DNA from: Candidatus Saccharicenans sp.
Lineage (GTDB): Bacteria; Acidobacteriota; Aminicenantia; Aminicenantales; Saccharicenantaceae
Length of the DNA stretch: 64,000 bases
Direction of reading: 5' to 3'
NCBI GenBank assembly: GCA_024653215.1
Contig: JANLFU010000005.1
Coordinates: forward strand, 124,001-188,000
A program made the translations under genes and the position numbers. Shown in pieces: positions 51,247 to 60,675 of this stretch (the stretch's first letter is position 1; every line of letters starts with the position of its first letter). Below the pieces are notes generated by a model. It was not told the DNA's origin. It worked only from the letters and a program-made list of their open reading frames with translations, and made no database searches.

Positions 51247-53585
51247 TCCCCCGGACCCTGCTCCTGCTTGGCTGGCTCGAGCTTTTCCGTCCGCTCCAGC
51301 ACCCGGCTAACCGCTGCCTCCGAAAAACTCCAGGGATGGTAAAGACTGTTTAAGTAAAGAGAAATCTGGTCTTTATAATGGGGGGCCAGGAAATGACCGC
51401 TCTGGCCGGAGGTAATAACCGATAGCGACCTGTCCAGGTCAGACAGGTCGACTATCAGCCGGCAGGAAGCCCCGCCGGTTGTCTCCCAGCCTTCGGTCCC
51501 GAAGCTGGCCCTGACTGTCGTTCCATCGCCGATCATGGGAAAGCGGCCGGCATTAAAGAAGCCCAGGAACCACTTCTGCCCCAGGATATGCCGGTAATGC
51601 AGGCTGTGCATTTCGGCCCAGTCCCATTTTTCCTGGTTGCGGCCAAATTTTTTCCTGAGGTAGGCCATAGTTTCCAGCAAGGCTTTTTCTATCATTTCTT
51701 CCCGGGTCTCAACTTTCTCAGTTTCCTTGTTGTCAAACCATCTGGAATCCGGCCGGTCCAGGATTCTCTCCAGCCCGGCCTCTTTCACCCGGAAGTATTC
51801 GGCAATCTGCTCATAATAGGTTCGGAAATCATCCCTGAAGGTTAAATCCTGCAGCCTGTCCCAGAAGACTTCAAAAATGGCCGGGGCCAGTCCGCCCCTG
51901 ACCTCGCCGTTCCACTGAACCAGCAACTTCCTGGCCTCCTCGGCCACCGGGTCGCTCAGCCTGACCTGGCTCAGGACATTCTTCAGCCGTTCCGCTTTCC
52001 TGGAATAAACATCATTCTGAATGGCCATCATCGTCTCGACCGAATGTTTCGACCTGGCCTGGATCAGCTCCCGGATTCTTTCTTTCCGGTCCGGGGAGAG
52101 CCAGTCATAGCTCAGGTAATGGGCATAGCCCTCGGGATAAAGATTGCTATTGGCGGTCACGATGAAACCGGACGGGGGGTTGAACTGGTTGGGCTTATCT
52201 TCTTCGGCCAGGTAGCCAGTCCACAGGCTATCCTCCCGCCAGCCCGGGTAGGGATAGACAGCGCTCTCCTTCTTGCGGACCGGAATCTTTCCGGACAGGT
52301 AGTAACCTATGTTCCCGTAGATATCAGCATAGACGAAATTCTGGGAAGGATTTTCAAACAGCCTGATGGCCTGGGTGAACTCGGTCCAGTTGCGGGCTTT
52401 ATTTATTAAGTACAGGCCGCAGACGGTCTGGTCGCCCTCGTAGATGGTCCAGCGCAGGGTGATGGGCATCTCACAGTTAAGGAGAAAGGGGGTGAGCATC
52501 GGGCCTTCTTCCACCCAGCGAACATTCATGACCGTGGGATTCTTCTCGCCCCGGACTTTGACTTCTTCCCGGCGGAAGGAAAAAGGCTTCCATTCTCCCT
52601 TCCGGAAATAGGATTCCTTATCCCAGTCAACCTGCTCGACATAGATATCCTGGACATCCACGTAGGAATTGGTCACACCCCAGGCTATATGCTGGTTGTG
52701 ACCGATGACCACCATGGGTACGCCCGGAACGGTAACCCCGGAAACCTGGTAATCTGGGCACTCCAGACTCATTTCCATCCAGATAGGTGGAAGGGAAATG
52801 GCCAGGTGCGGGTCGTTGGCCAGCAGCGGCTGCCCGGATTCGGTCAGGTTGCCCGAAATGACCCAGTTATTAGAGCCGGCCACGGCTGGCTGGTCCATCC
52901 AGCCCAGGAAAAGCAGGTCCAGCCTGACTTCCGGGTCCGGCGGGAAGTCTATGCCCGGCTCCAGGACTTCTAATCCCCGCTTCCCGGTTAATTTCATTAT
53001 ATTCATCCGCGGGAGCTCTGAAGTCAGGTCGGCAGCCAGCCCCAGGGCCAGCAGGTGCTTCACGGCCAGGGTATCCTCCACCCGCCAGGGCTCGGGCCGG
53101 TGCCTGAGAATGATGAACTCGGGCGGCCAGTCCCACTTAATGCTGTCGATGTAGGTATTTACCCCGCGGGCATAGGCTGCCAGCAGTCCTTTCATCTCGT
53201 CTGGAAGTTTCTGGTAGTCACGTTCAATGGCCAGCGGTATTCCCAGGACCCGGCTCCGGATGTCGAACCTGAGTCCGGGCTTTCCCAGGATCTCAGACAG
53301 GCGACCATGGGCAATCCGCCTTATCAGCTCCATCTGCCATAATCTTTCCCGGGCCTGAATAAAGCCCGAGGCCAGAAAAAGGTCCTGTTCATTCTCCGCC
53401 CTGATATGCGGAATGCCCCACTTGTCCCAGTTGATGGTCACCCCGGAACTCAGCCCGGGGATCCGGACGGTATCCTTTATTTCCGGCAGCGAGGAACGGA
53501 AAGCAAAGTAGATCAGGATGGACGCACCCAGTAGCATAAAAAAGAATACAAGCGCGATAACTTTTAAGAATCTTAATTTTTTCAC
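51243..53585 (-). CDS. Penicillin acylase family amidase
   Basis: This N-terminal-nucleophile hydrolase has 780 residues with a signal anchor (about 9-28). The precursor serine that becomes the nucleophile is S238 in AVAGSNNWVISG, marking the site of alpha/beta chain cleavage. The beta chain has the ANDPHLAISLPP motif. Substrates in this family include penicillins, acyl-homoserine lactones and N-acyl amino acids. Its start overlaps the preceding substrate-binding protein gene by four bases, so they are coupled. The transcript begins with an ammonia-lyase gene. Confidence 0.9.
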   Translation of the reverse strand: MKKLRFLKVIALVFFFMLLGASILIYFAFRSSLPEIKDTVRIPGLSSGVTINWDKWGIPHIRAENEQDLFLASGFIQARERLWQMELIRRIAHGRLSEILGKPGLRFDIRSRVLGIPLAIERDYQKLPDEMKGLLAAYARGVNTYIDSIKWDWPPEFIILRHRPEPWRVEDTLAVKHLLALGLAADLTSELPRMNIMKLTGKRGLEVLEPGIDFPPDPEVRLDLLFLGWMDQPAVAGSNNWVISGNLTESGQPLLANDPHLAISLPPIWMEMSLECPDYQVSGVTVPGVPMVVIGHNQHIAWGVTNSYVDVQDIYVEQVDWDKESYFRKGEWKPFSFRREEVKVRGEKNPTVMNVRWVEEGPMLTPFLLNCEMPITLRWTIYEGDQTVCGLYLINKARNWTEFTQAIRLFENPSQNFVYADIYGNIGYYLSGKIPVRKKESAVYPYPGWREDSLWTGYLAEEDKPNQFNPPSGFIVTANSNLYPEGYAHYLSYDWLSPDRKERIRELIQARSKHSVETMMAIQNDVYSRKAERLKNVLSQVRLSDPVAEEARKLLVQWNGEVRGGLAPAIFEVFWDRLQDLTFRDDFRTYYEQIAEYFRVKEAGLERILDRPDSRWFDNKETEKVETREEMIEKALLETMAYLRKKFGRNQEKWDWAEMHSLHYRHILGQKWFLGFFNAGRFPMIGDGTTVRASFGTEGWETTGGASCRLIVDLSDLDRSLSVITSGQSGHFLAPHYKDQISLYLNSLYHPWSFSEAAVSRVLERTEKLEPAKQEQGPGD

Positions 53586-54643
53586 TCCACCCCCCTCGCC
53601 GGGGACCCCTCTCGGCTCCCGGCCCGGCCAGAATTACTTATTATCCGATCGGCCATTCCGGTTAAAGACGCCGGCAGCTTGATGCCCTGCATCCTGGCAG
53701 CTTCTTCGTTCACATAGAATTGGACCCGGTCAATATACTGGAAGGGAATGCGGGCCGGGCTTTCTCCGTTTTTGATCCGGATGACCAGCTCGGCAGTCCT
53801 GTGGCCAATGTCGTCGAAGCCGAAGCCCATGGAGGCACAGGCTCCCAGTTCAGCTCCGGTGGCGAAGGCAGCAAAGAGCGGCAACCGGTTTTCGGCGGCC
53901 AGTTTGCCTATAACCTGGAAATTGGAGTTAATGGTGTTATCAGAGACCGGAAATAAGACTTCAACCCGGTCGCGGATCAGGGCCTGGACGGCCTGGACAA
54001 TATCCCCGGCACTGCCTATGGGCTGGCCCACTATTTCCAGCCCCATCTCGTCAGCTGCCTCTTTCATTAATTCAAGATAGTATTCCGAGTTGATTTCCGA
54101 GGGTGTCCAGATTGTACCGACTTTTCTGGCAGTCGGCAGGGCCCGGTGTATTAATTGCAGCACCTGCCTGATCGGGGCGGTCGAGCAGACACCGGTCACC
54201 CGGGGGTCGTGGTCAACCGCCGTTCGGCCGGCCCGGACGATATAGGGATTGGCCACCGAGGAAAAAACTATTGGCTGACGACTGGAGGCAATCAGGGCGG
54301 CCTGCAGAGCGGCCGTTGAAATCGGCACCAGCAGGTCTGACCGGTCCACCAGCCCCTGAACCAGTTCCGGAAGAATAGCCACCTGGCCGTTGGCCTTTTT
54401 GATTATGACTTCCAGCTTCTGACCGCTGGTCTTCTCATAGTCAGCCAGCTTCTCCTCCAGCCCCCGCAGGACTTCAAGTGATGTAGGTGAATCGTAGGCC
54501 AGGATGACGCCCACGGTGAAGTGGCCTGAAACTTTTTCTTCTCTTCTCACCTTTTCTTTACATCCTGTCAGCACCAGGGCCGGAATAATAATGGCTGTCA
54601 TCAAACATAATAAGAAACGCCCGGAGATGATAATTTTTCTCAT
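53582..54643 (-). CDS. Orphan ABC transporter substrate-binding lipoprotein (COG2984-like)
   Basis: This 353-residue periplasmic binding protein of the TrpX/COG2984 type has a good lipobox (VLTGC). Two lobes are joined in the type I fold, with a DNTINSN segment in the ligand cleft. The ATG at 54643 has GGTGA upstream, and the longer frame to 54706 would overlap the ammonia-lyase. No permease or ATPase gene is adjacent, so it may work with a transporter elsewhere or act as a sensor. It overlaps the acylase gene by four bases. Confidence 0.85.
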   Translation of the reverse strand: MRKIIISGRFLLCLMTAIIIPALVLTGCKEKVRREEKVSGHFTVGVILAYDSPTSLEVLRGLEEKLADYEKTSGQKLEVIIKKANGQVAILPELVQGLVDRSDLLVPISTAALQAALIASSRQPIVFSSVANPYIVRAGRTAVDHDPRVTGVCSTAPIRQVLQLIHRALPTARKVGTIWTPSEINSEYYLELMKEAADEMGLEIVGQPIGSAGDIVQAVQALIRDRVEVLFPVSDNTINSNFQVIGKLAAENRLPLFAAFATGAELGACASMGFGFDDIGHRTAELVIRIKNGESPARIPFQYIDRVQFYVNEEAARMQGIKLPASLTGMADRIISNSGRAGSREGSPARGVE

Positions 54644-54665
54644 GTTCACCACGTTTTTTATAATT

Positions 54666-55634
54666 TTATCGCGAAAATACCAGTTTTTCCCAGAGACGGT
54701 CTTCAATGTTACCCCCGCTGATTATGGCCACGAGCCTCTTGCCCCTGAAAAGTTCCGGGAAGGAGCGGATCCCGGCCAGGGACAGGGCACCCGCCCCCTC
54801 GACCTGGTGGTGATGGTTTCGAAAACAGATGATAATGGCCCGGATTATCGCTTCCTCGCTGACGGTCAGTATCCGGTCCACATATTTTTGAATGAGCCCA
54901 AAGGTGACCGAGCCTTCCTCCAGCCCTCCGGCCACGGCCTCGGCAATGGTTGGCCTTTCCCTAAAACTATTATCCAGCCGGCCAAGCTCCAGGGAATGCT
55001 TGATGAAGGCTGAATGCTCGGGTTCAACGCCGGTAATCTTTATGGCCGGATTTTTCTCTTTCAGGTAGCAGGCTATTCCGGCGATCAGGCCTCCCCCGCC
55101 CACCGGCACTACCACTTCTTCCACCTCGGGCCAGTCCTCCCATATTTCCAGTCCACAGGTCCCCTGGCCGGCAATGACCTCTTCGTCGTTGTACGGCGAC
55201 ACAAATATTCGGCCACTGCGGCCGGCCTCCTCCCTGGCCAGCTTCTCCGCCTGTTCGCAGGGGCCATCTATCATCCTGAAGGAGACGCCATAATCCTCCA
55301 GGTTCTTTTTCTTAAAATCCGAGATGGTGCGGGGAACGAAAAGCTCAAGCGACAGTCCTTCTTTCTGGCAGACCTCGGCCGTGGCCAGGCCGTGGTTCCC
55401 GGTGGAGGCGGCCACCGCTCCTCGCCGGCGGGCCTCTTCCAGGTTGGCCAGAATCTTGTTGCTGGCTCCGCGAATCTTAAAGGAACCGGTCGGCTGAACA
55501 TCCTCCCACTTCAAGAGTACCCGGCCCTGGAGCCGGGCCGATAGCTCCAGGGATTCGGTCAGCGGAGTCCGCTGCGCATATCGTCGGATGCGGAGGCTGG
55601 CCACTTCGACCTGGTTCTTGAGCCGGTTATTCAT
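54666..55634 (-). CDS. Threonine/serine ammonia-lyase (PLP fold type II)
   Basis: This 322-residue PLP enzyme is related to catabolic threonine dehydratase and serine racemase. The Schiff-base lysine is K53 in GSFKIRGASNK and the glycine-rich phosphate loop is PVGGGGL. There is no C-terminal ACT regulatory domain, which distinguishes it from biosynthetic IlvA and fits a catabolic role producing ammonia and 2-oxobutyrate or pyruvate. It is first in the operon with the binding protein and penicillin acylase. Confidence 0.88.
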   Translation of the reverse strand: MNNRLKNQVEVASLRIRRYAQRTPLTESLELSARLQGRVLLKWEDVQPTGSFKIRGASNKILANLEEARRRGAVAASTGNHGLATAEVCQKEGLSLELFVPRTISDFKKKNLEDYGVSFRMIDGPCEQAEKLAREEAGRSGRIFVSPYNDEEVIAGQGTCGLEIWEDWPEVEEVVVPVGGGGLIAGIACYLKEKNPAIKITGVEPEHSAFIKHSLELGRLDNSFRERPTIAEAVAGGLEEGSVTFGLIQKYVDRILTVSEEAIIRAIIICFRNHHHQVEGAGALSLAGIRSFPELFRGKRLVAIISGGNIEDRLWEKLVFSR

Positions 55635-55663
55635 CTTGTTTAACGCGCAGTTACCGCCCTTCC

Positions 55664-55693
55664 CTTATAACATACGATTAAAATTTGACTCAA
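55664..55693 (-). promoter_or_regulatory. Promoter of the ammonia-lyase operon
   Basis: Minus strand TTGAGT (55688-55693) and TATAAG (55664-55669) with an 18-base spacer, start near 55657. The -35 overlaps the -35 of the divergent cobO promoter. Confidence 0.5.
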
Positions 55694-55713
55694 GTTTTAT
55701 CTTCGCTTATAGT
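55685..55713 (+). promoter_or_regulatory. Promoter of the corrinoid adenosyltransferase gene
   Basis: TTGACT (55685-55690) and TATAGT (55708-55713) with a 17-base spacer, leaving a leader of about 40 bases. Its -35 overlaps that of the divergent ammonia-lyase promoter. No cobalamin riboswitch is seen in the short leader. Confidence 0.65.
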
Positions 55714-55760
55714 TTTAGCCTGAAAACATTCTGAGCCCGAAAAGACAGGACTTATCTAAA

Positions 55761-56330
55761 ATGAACAGTAATAAAAAGTCGGATAAGCCGGAAAGAAAAC
55801 CCTGCGCCTTCCGCGGTTATGTTCAGGTATATACAGGCGAGGGCAAGGGAAAGACCACGGCCGCCCTGGGACTGGCCCTGAGAGCGGCCGGCCACGGCTT
55901 CCGGACCTACGTCGGACAGTTCCTCAAAGGCCAGCCCAGCGGGGAAATCCTGGCCGTCAGGAAGCTTGCCCCCCTCATTACCATAGAACAATTCGGCCGG
56001 AAAAAATTCCTGAAAGTAACCGAAGATTTTGAAGAAGAAGACTACCGGCTGGCCGAAGCCGGGCTTAAAAAATGCCTGAAAGCCATGCTCTCGGGCAAAT
56101 ACCTGATTGTTGTCCTGGACGAGGTCAACGTGGCCATCAATCTCGGGCTGTTGCCTGAAAAGAAAGTGCTGGAATTCCTGGACAGGAAGCCGGAAGAGGT
56201 GGAGGTTATCCTGACCGGGCGCTATGCCCCCGAGTCGATACTGGCCCGGGCCGACCTGGTCACCGAGATGGTCTGCCGTAAACACTACTACGAAAAAGGG
56301 GTCAGGGCCAGAAAAGGTATTGAGAAATAA
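55761..56330 (+). CDS. cobO: Corrinoid adenosyltransferase (CobO/BtuR type)
   Basis: This is a 189-residue ATP:cob(I)alamin adenosyltransferase. The nucleotide loop GEGKGKTTAALG lies near residues 20-31 and the LDEVNVAINLGLL segment in the middle. It makes adenosylcobalamin from cobalamin or salvaged corrinoids. No other B12 genes or B12-dependent enzymes are in the window. It may be co-transcribed with the downstream metallopeptidase, although the 200-base gap argues against tight coupling. Confidence 0.92.
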   Translation: MNSNKKSDKPERKPCAFRGYVQVYTGEGKGKTTAALGLALRAAGHGFRTYVGQFLKGQPSGEILAVRKLAPLITIEQFGRKKFLKVTEDFEEEDYRLAEAGLKKCLKAMLSGKYLIVVLDEVNVAINLGLLPEKKVLEFLDRKPEEVEVILTGRYAPESILARADLVTEMVCRKHYYEKGVRARKGIEK

Positions 56331-56533
56331 CAGAGCCGCTTAAAGTCAGTCCCCAAACCGGGCCTGTTACCATAATTAATAAATGAGCAGGACGGGAGGC
56401 TAATTCGTTTCGGGCCGGGTGAAAAAAACTATTTGATATTATCCTTTTGGACTGGCTACCGCAGACTTCCGGCTTTCATATTTATCAAATTTTGGCTACG
56501 ATATTGGTTGATTTAATTACGAGGGAAAACACC

Positions 56534-56911
56534 TTGATTGAGTTGAGCCGGGAAAGATTCCAGGAGCTGGTGGAAGAGGCTCTCAAGAGCATCCCCCGCC
56601 GCTATGCCCGGCAGATAAAGAATGTGGCCGTGCTGGTGGAAGATTTTCCCCCGCCCGGGCAAAACCTCCTGGGACTGTATCACGGAGTTCCGCTGAAGCA
56701 CCGCGGTTCTTATTACGGGAACGTCCCGCCCGATGTCATAGTCCTGTATAAAATTCCGATAGAAAGCCTTTGCCAGGATGAAGACCAGGTCCGGGAAAAA
56801 ATCGAAGAAGTCCTGTTGCACGAGATCGGGCATTACTTCGGGATGGACGAAAGGACGCTGCGGGAAATCGAAAACCAAAGATTCCGTAGAAAAAGAGATA
56901 AGATCGGTTAA
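56534..56911 (+). CDS. Small zinc metallopeptidase family protein
   Basis: This is a minimal metallopeptidase of about 125 residues. HEIGHYFGMDE carries the zinc ligands and catalytic Glu in the HExxHxxGxxD-like arrangement. Family members are short, soluble and of unknown substrate. The longest frame begins at 56447, but the TTG at 56534 has GAGG upstream and matches the family N-terminus. The aldolase gene follows after 25 bases with a strong GGAGG. Confidence 0.8.
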   Translation: MIELSRERFQELVEEALKSIPRRYARQIKNVAVLVEDFPPPGQNLLGLYHGVPLKHRGSYYGNVPPDVIVLYKIPIESLCQDEDQVREKIEEVLLHEIGHYFGMDERTLREIENQRFRRKRDKIG

Positions 56912-56936
56912 AAAAAGAGGACGGAGGAGAAAGTAA

Positions 56937-57827
56937 ATGGATAAAAGGCTCAGAGGAATTTTCGCCGCCCTGACCACGCCCTTTGCCGAAGGCCGGATAT
57001 CGGTCGAAAAATTCAGGGAAAACATCGAGAAATTTAACAGAACGGGACTGGCCGGCTACGTGGTCATGGGCTCAACCGGAGAAGCTCCTTTTGTTGACGA
57101 CGAGGAATCAGAGATCCTGGTCAGAGAAGCCAGAAGAGCTGCGGGCAACGACCGGGTCATCATCGCCGGGACTGCCCGGGACTCGGCTGAATGGACGGTG
57201 AAGGTAACCAACCGGCTGGCCCGGGCCGGAGCTCAGTATGCACTCATCAAGCCTCCTTCTTATTATAAGAGCCGAATGAACTACGAGGCCCTGAAGGTTT
57301 ACTATTCGGAGGTTGCCGACAGGGCCGAAATCCCGGTCATCCTCTACAACATTCCCCAGAATACTCAAATCTGGCTGCCCCTGGAGCTGGTGGTTGATTT
57401 ATCGAAGCATGTAAATATCATCGGGCTGAAGGAAAGCGGCGGCAGCTTGGCCTACCTGGGCGAGGTGGTCAGCCGGGTATCGCCCGACTTCCATTACTTT
57501 ACGGGTTCGGGCAGCATCCTGTACTCTGCCCTGGACATGGGAGCCTGCGGGGCCATTCTGGCCCTGGCCAACGTGGCTCCCGAGTTGTGTGTCAGGCTGT
57601 ATGAGCTTTTCACCGCTGGCAAAAAAGATGAAGCCCGGGAGCTTCAGTACAGGTTGATTCCCCTGAACCGGGCCCTTACCGAAACCTATGGTATTGCCGC
57701 GGTCAAGTATGCCCTGGACCGGCGCGGGTATTACGGCGGCCCCTGCCGCCCTCCTCTGCTCTCTCTCGAGGCCGGGGCCCGTGCTGAGATAGAAAATTAT
57801 TTACGAGGATTAGACCTGATTAATTAA
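56937..57827 (+). CDS. DapA-superfamily aldolase resembling 4-hydroxy-2-oxoglutarate aldolase
   Basis: A (beta/alpha)8 aldolase of 296 residues. Schiff-base K165 is in GLKESGG, Y137 in LYNIPQNT and the GSTGEA loop at about 45-50. True dihydrodipicolinate synthases have an Arg in YNVPxRT that binds the semialdehyde carboxylate; here it is N142. The C-terminal GYYGGPCRPPL and the middle NT variant closely recall HOGA1-type enzymes that cleave 4-hydroxy-2-oxoglutarate to pyruvate and glyoxylate. A lysine-pathway role is therefore doubtful. It is convergent with the propeller gene. Confidence 0.85.
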   Translation: MDKRLRGIFAALTTPFAEGRISVEKFRENIEKFNRTGLAGYVVMGSTGEAPFVDDEESEILVREARRAAGNDRVIIAGTARDSAEWTVKVTNRLARAGAQYALIKPPSYYKSRMNYEALKVYYSEVADRAEIPVILYNIPQNTQIWLPLELVVDLSKHVNIIGLKESGGSLAYLGEVVSRVSPDFHYFTGSGSILYSALDMGACGAILALANVAPELCVRLYELFTAGKKDEARELQYRLIPLNRALTETYGIAAVKYALDRRGYYGGPCRPPLLSLEAGARAEIENYLRGLDLIN

Positions 57828-57829
57828 AA

Positions 57830-58858
57830 TTACAACCTGGACTTGACCCGGTAAATCCGGCAGCCCTCGTCCCCTGAAAAATAGACGAGATACCTCCCAT
57901 CGAGCCAGAAGCGGCAAGTCCGCGGGTCAAGACTTAAAGGAATCAGCCAGGAGGACCGAAGCTGACCATCAAACCCGAAGCAATCAAGCCGCGGCTGCCC
58001 CTTCTTAAAATAGTTGCCGACAGCAGCCAGCCCGTCCGGCAAGCCGAACATATCGCCGATGGCATAAGCTCTGAATTCCTTATTAACGCTATTAAATACT
58101 GAGTTGCCAAATTCAGGCTCGGGGGCTTCAAACTTCCAGGTATCCGTTTCCCGTCCTTCCAGGTCAAAAAAGCGAATAGAATAGGAGCTTCCGGCCGCGG
58201 CCGCCAGCCGGTCTCCAAGGAAGGCAAACGCAGGCGCGGACAGGGTAACGAGACCTCCGCCGGCAATTTCTCTGCCGTCCAGAGAAAAAGCCTTTGTTCT
58301 CATGACAACCAGGGGCATCTTGCACAGACTGACCGGTTCCTCCCCTTCCTGCCACCTGATCACTTCATTCTCAAATTGGCCCTCTTGTGAAACTGTCCGG
58401 CAAACCAGGAAGAAAACCTGGCCAGAACGGCCGAGCAATTTTAGAGCGGTAAAAGGTAGCTTCAGGACTTGCTGCAGCCCACCCTCAAAACCATATTGCA
58501 TAAGTCGACTGCGAGCATCCAGTATCCAGAGGCCATCATCATCGACCAGGAGATCGCGCACCTGCCGGTATTCTCCGGGACCGTCACCGAAAGAACCGAT
58601 TGTTCTGACCTGCCGCCCGTCGAGCGACATGACCATCAAGCGTCTCAGCCTGGCATCGAAGAAAACAAATTCATCTTCTTTGGTTATCTTTCCGAGGCTG
58701 GGCAAGGCCACATCCGTTCTCTCGGACAGATCCAGCACCAGCTCCAGCTTTAGTTCTTTCAGCGAATTGATGTCGGGCAAACGCCGTGGTTGAAGAGCGG
58801 CCAACCAAAAGAAAGAAGCGAAAATTGCAAGAATTGTCAGAACCTTTATTTTCATCAT
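57830..58858 (-). CDS. Exported 6-bladed beta-propeller-like protein
   Basis: This protein has an N-terminal signal segment (LTILAIFASFFWLAAL) and a run of propeller-like repeats (FFDARLRRLMVMSLDG, GDGPGEYRQVRD, LWILDARSRLMQYG) of the 6-bladed type common in Bacteroidota and Acidobacteriota. It is probably a periplasmic binding or sensing protein. The ATG at 58858 follows GAGGGG, and the longer frame extends into the permease gene. It is the last gene after the ABC permease. Confidence 0.75.
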   Translation of the reverse strand: MMKIKVLTILAIFASFFWLAALQPRRLPDINSLKELKLELVLDLSERTDVALPSLGKITKEDEFVFFDARLRRLMVMSLDGRQVRTIGSFGDGPGEYRQVRDLLVDDDGLWILDARSRLMQYGFEGGLQQVLKLPFTALKLLGRSGQVFFLVCRTVSQEGQFENEVIRWQEGEEPVSLCKMPLVVMRTKAFSLDGREIAGGGLVTLSAPAFAFLGDRLAAAAGSSYSIRFFDLEGRETDTWKFEAPEPEFGNSVFNSVNKEFRAYAIGDMFGLPDGLAAVGNYFKKGQPRLDCFGFDGQLRSSWLIPLSLDPRTCRFWLDGRYLVYFSGDEGCRIYRVKSRL

Positions 58859-58916
58859 AACCCCTCTTAGATAAATTATATTCAGCCTGACCAACCGGAT
58901 CAAAAGCACCTGGTTT

Positions 58917-60647
58917 TCAGGTGGCATGAAAGAGTTCGGCCGGCGAGATGTCGGGCGAGTCTTCGTAAATGATGCAGTTTTTCGGATAGAAACAATGTTT
59001 GTGATATAACCTTAGGGCGGCCAGGACCAGGACTATAGCCAGGTAAAGGAAAATCAGTCGCCAGGGCCTGTTCAGAAAGGCCGGCTCTATCGCCCGAGGT
59101 ATCGAAACATAAGCGACAAAAGAGAAAACATACACCAGCCAGAGGTAATGCACCTTGCTTTTCCCCGGAACGTAGGAACAGGCAAAAGGAAATTTCCGGT
59201 GCTGGAAAAACAGAACCTCCAGCAGCAGGATGGCAAAAACCAGGCAATACAGGCCATGAATCCCGGCCATCCTCCAGCCCCAGAGGAAGGAGTAAAAAGC
59301 AAAAATGGCCAGATATAATGGAAGAATAAGAAGGATGAACACACTTTTTCTGAGGGCCGAAAAATACGGCCACTTTTCTTTTGCCTCACTTATGATGAAG
59401 GCCCAGCTGGCCGGCTGATCCACCGGCAGACTGCTGGCCTCCCTGACGCCCACCAGAAGAAAGAAGGTCAGAACCAGAGGCAGCGAAAGCATGCTCCCTG
59501 AATGATACTTCCAGAAGTATTTTCCGGTCGACACCAGCATAATCAGGCTGATTCCAAGTCCCAGTCCAAGATAAGACATAATTCTGTGGCGATGCATCCG
59601 GCTCCGGGTCAGGACGCTGTGGTAGAACCAGAACATAGCTCTCTGCACACTGTTTCTGAGAATGGTGAAGTTGAAGATGGGTTCGATAATTCCTCGCAGC
59701 CAGGATGGCCGAAAATGCCTGGCCCCTTCGGGCGAAACTTTCTTAAGGTATCGGCCGTAAGAAACCACGGTAATAAGAAAAAAGCCCCCGACAACTGAAG
59801 CCAGGGACACCAGGGCCCTTGAAGCCAGGCTCCGGAAAAACGGCTCACGGTTGCCCATGAGCACCTGGTACAGTCCGGTAAACCAGAGCGGCGGGAAGTT
59901 CATCATGAAAGAAGTTGGCGTATCCTTGAGGGCCTGAATGTTCTCAAATCTTTGCCCGATCCACCTGGTGTCCAGAACGAAAAAATAAATTATGAAGATG
60001 TGGGCCACGATCAGGCCAAAGCGAATTATCTCCAGCAGCCGCTGGAAAACCCTGCCTCGAAGCAGGATATTGAACAGGCCCACCAGCAGGGCCATCGAGA
60101 AAAATATGAAGCAGCCGGCGGCCAGCATTACCAGCAGATGGACCAGCAGGAGGACGAACGCGGAAAGCAGGCCATAGGCCCTGGATTCAGAAAGATACAT
60201 GGCAAAGACCAGCGAAGAAATAGAGTTAATGCCAACCGTGAACAGCCCGATGAACATTACCAGGCTGATGAACTTGGCCGAAAAAACGGTGAGCGGCCTA
60301 ACGGGCAGGGGCATAAGGTTCAGATAATCCCTGCGGTCCAGGAACATCACTTCCCATTCAAAAAGAGTGATCAGACCTATTAAGAGCATGATCAGGGTGG
60401 TAAACATGGCGGTCTCGGCCCAGGCTGCCCCCCGTTCGGGAAATAGAAGGTAAATAAACATGAGGGAATCAGCTATATAAGCGGGGAAAATGGACAGGAT
60501 GGCGATGATGCCTATGGTCTTCTGCACCATCTGTTCTTCGAAAAAGACCGTTTCGTTCAGAAAGAGGCGTCTAAAAAAGTGGCGGGTGAGAATAAGCGGC
60601 GCCCAGCCGTTGAGCTTCTTTTCTTCTGCGTTACTGATAATACTCAT
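58917..60647 (-). CDS. ABC-2-like transporter permease
   Basis: This 576-residue membrane protein has about twelve hydrophobic segments in two halves. It forms an exporter with the ATPase gene 28 bases upstream. Its large size and lack of an NBD suggest a full-length ABC-2 type permease of the YhaP/NatB or ABC_export class. The substrate is not identifiable. Possible export of a small molecule or membrane component is inferred only from the class. Confidence 0.8.
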   Translation of the reverse strand: MSIISNAEEKKLNGWAPLILTRHFFRRLFLNETVFFEEQMVQKTIGIIAILSIFPAYIADSLMFIYLLFPERGAAWAETAMFTTLIMLLIGLITLFEWEVMFLDRRDYLNLMPLPVRPLTVFSAKFISLVMFIGLFTVGINSISSLVFAMYLSESRAYGLLSAFVLLLVHLLVMLAAGCFIFFSMALLVGLFNILLRGRVFQRLLEIIRFGLIVAHIFIIYFFVLDTRWIGQRFENIQALKDTPTSFMMNFPPLWFTGLYQVLMGNREPFFRSLASRALVSLASVVGGFFLITVVSYGRYLKKVSPEGARHFRPSWLRGIIEPIFNFTILRNSVQRAMFWFYHSVLTRSRMHRHRIMSYLGLGLGISLIMLVSTGKYFWKYHSGSMLSLPLVLTFFLLVGVREASSLPVDQPASWAFIISEAKEKWPYFSALRKSVFILLILPLYLAIFAFYSFLWGWRMAGIHGLYCLVFAILLLEVLFFQHRKFPFACSYVPGKSKVHYLWLVYVFSFVAYVSIPRAIEPAFLNRPWRLIFLYLAIVLVLAALRLYHKHCFYPKNCIIYEDSPDISPAELFHAT

Positions 60648-60675
60648 AATAGCCTGTCTTGCGCAGTTAATCCGC

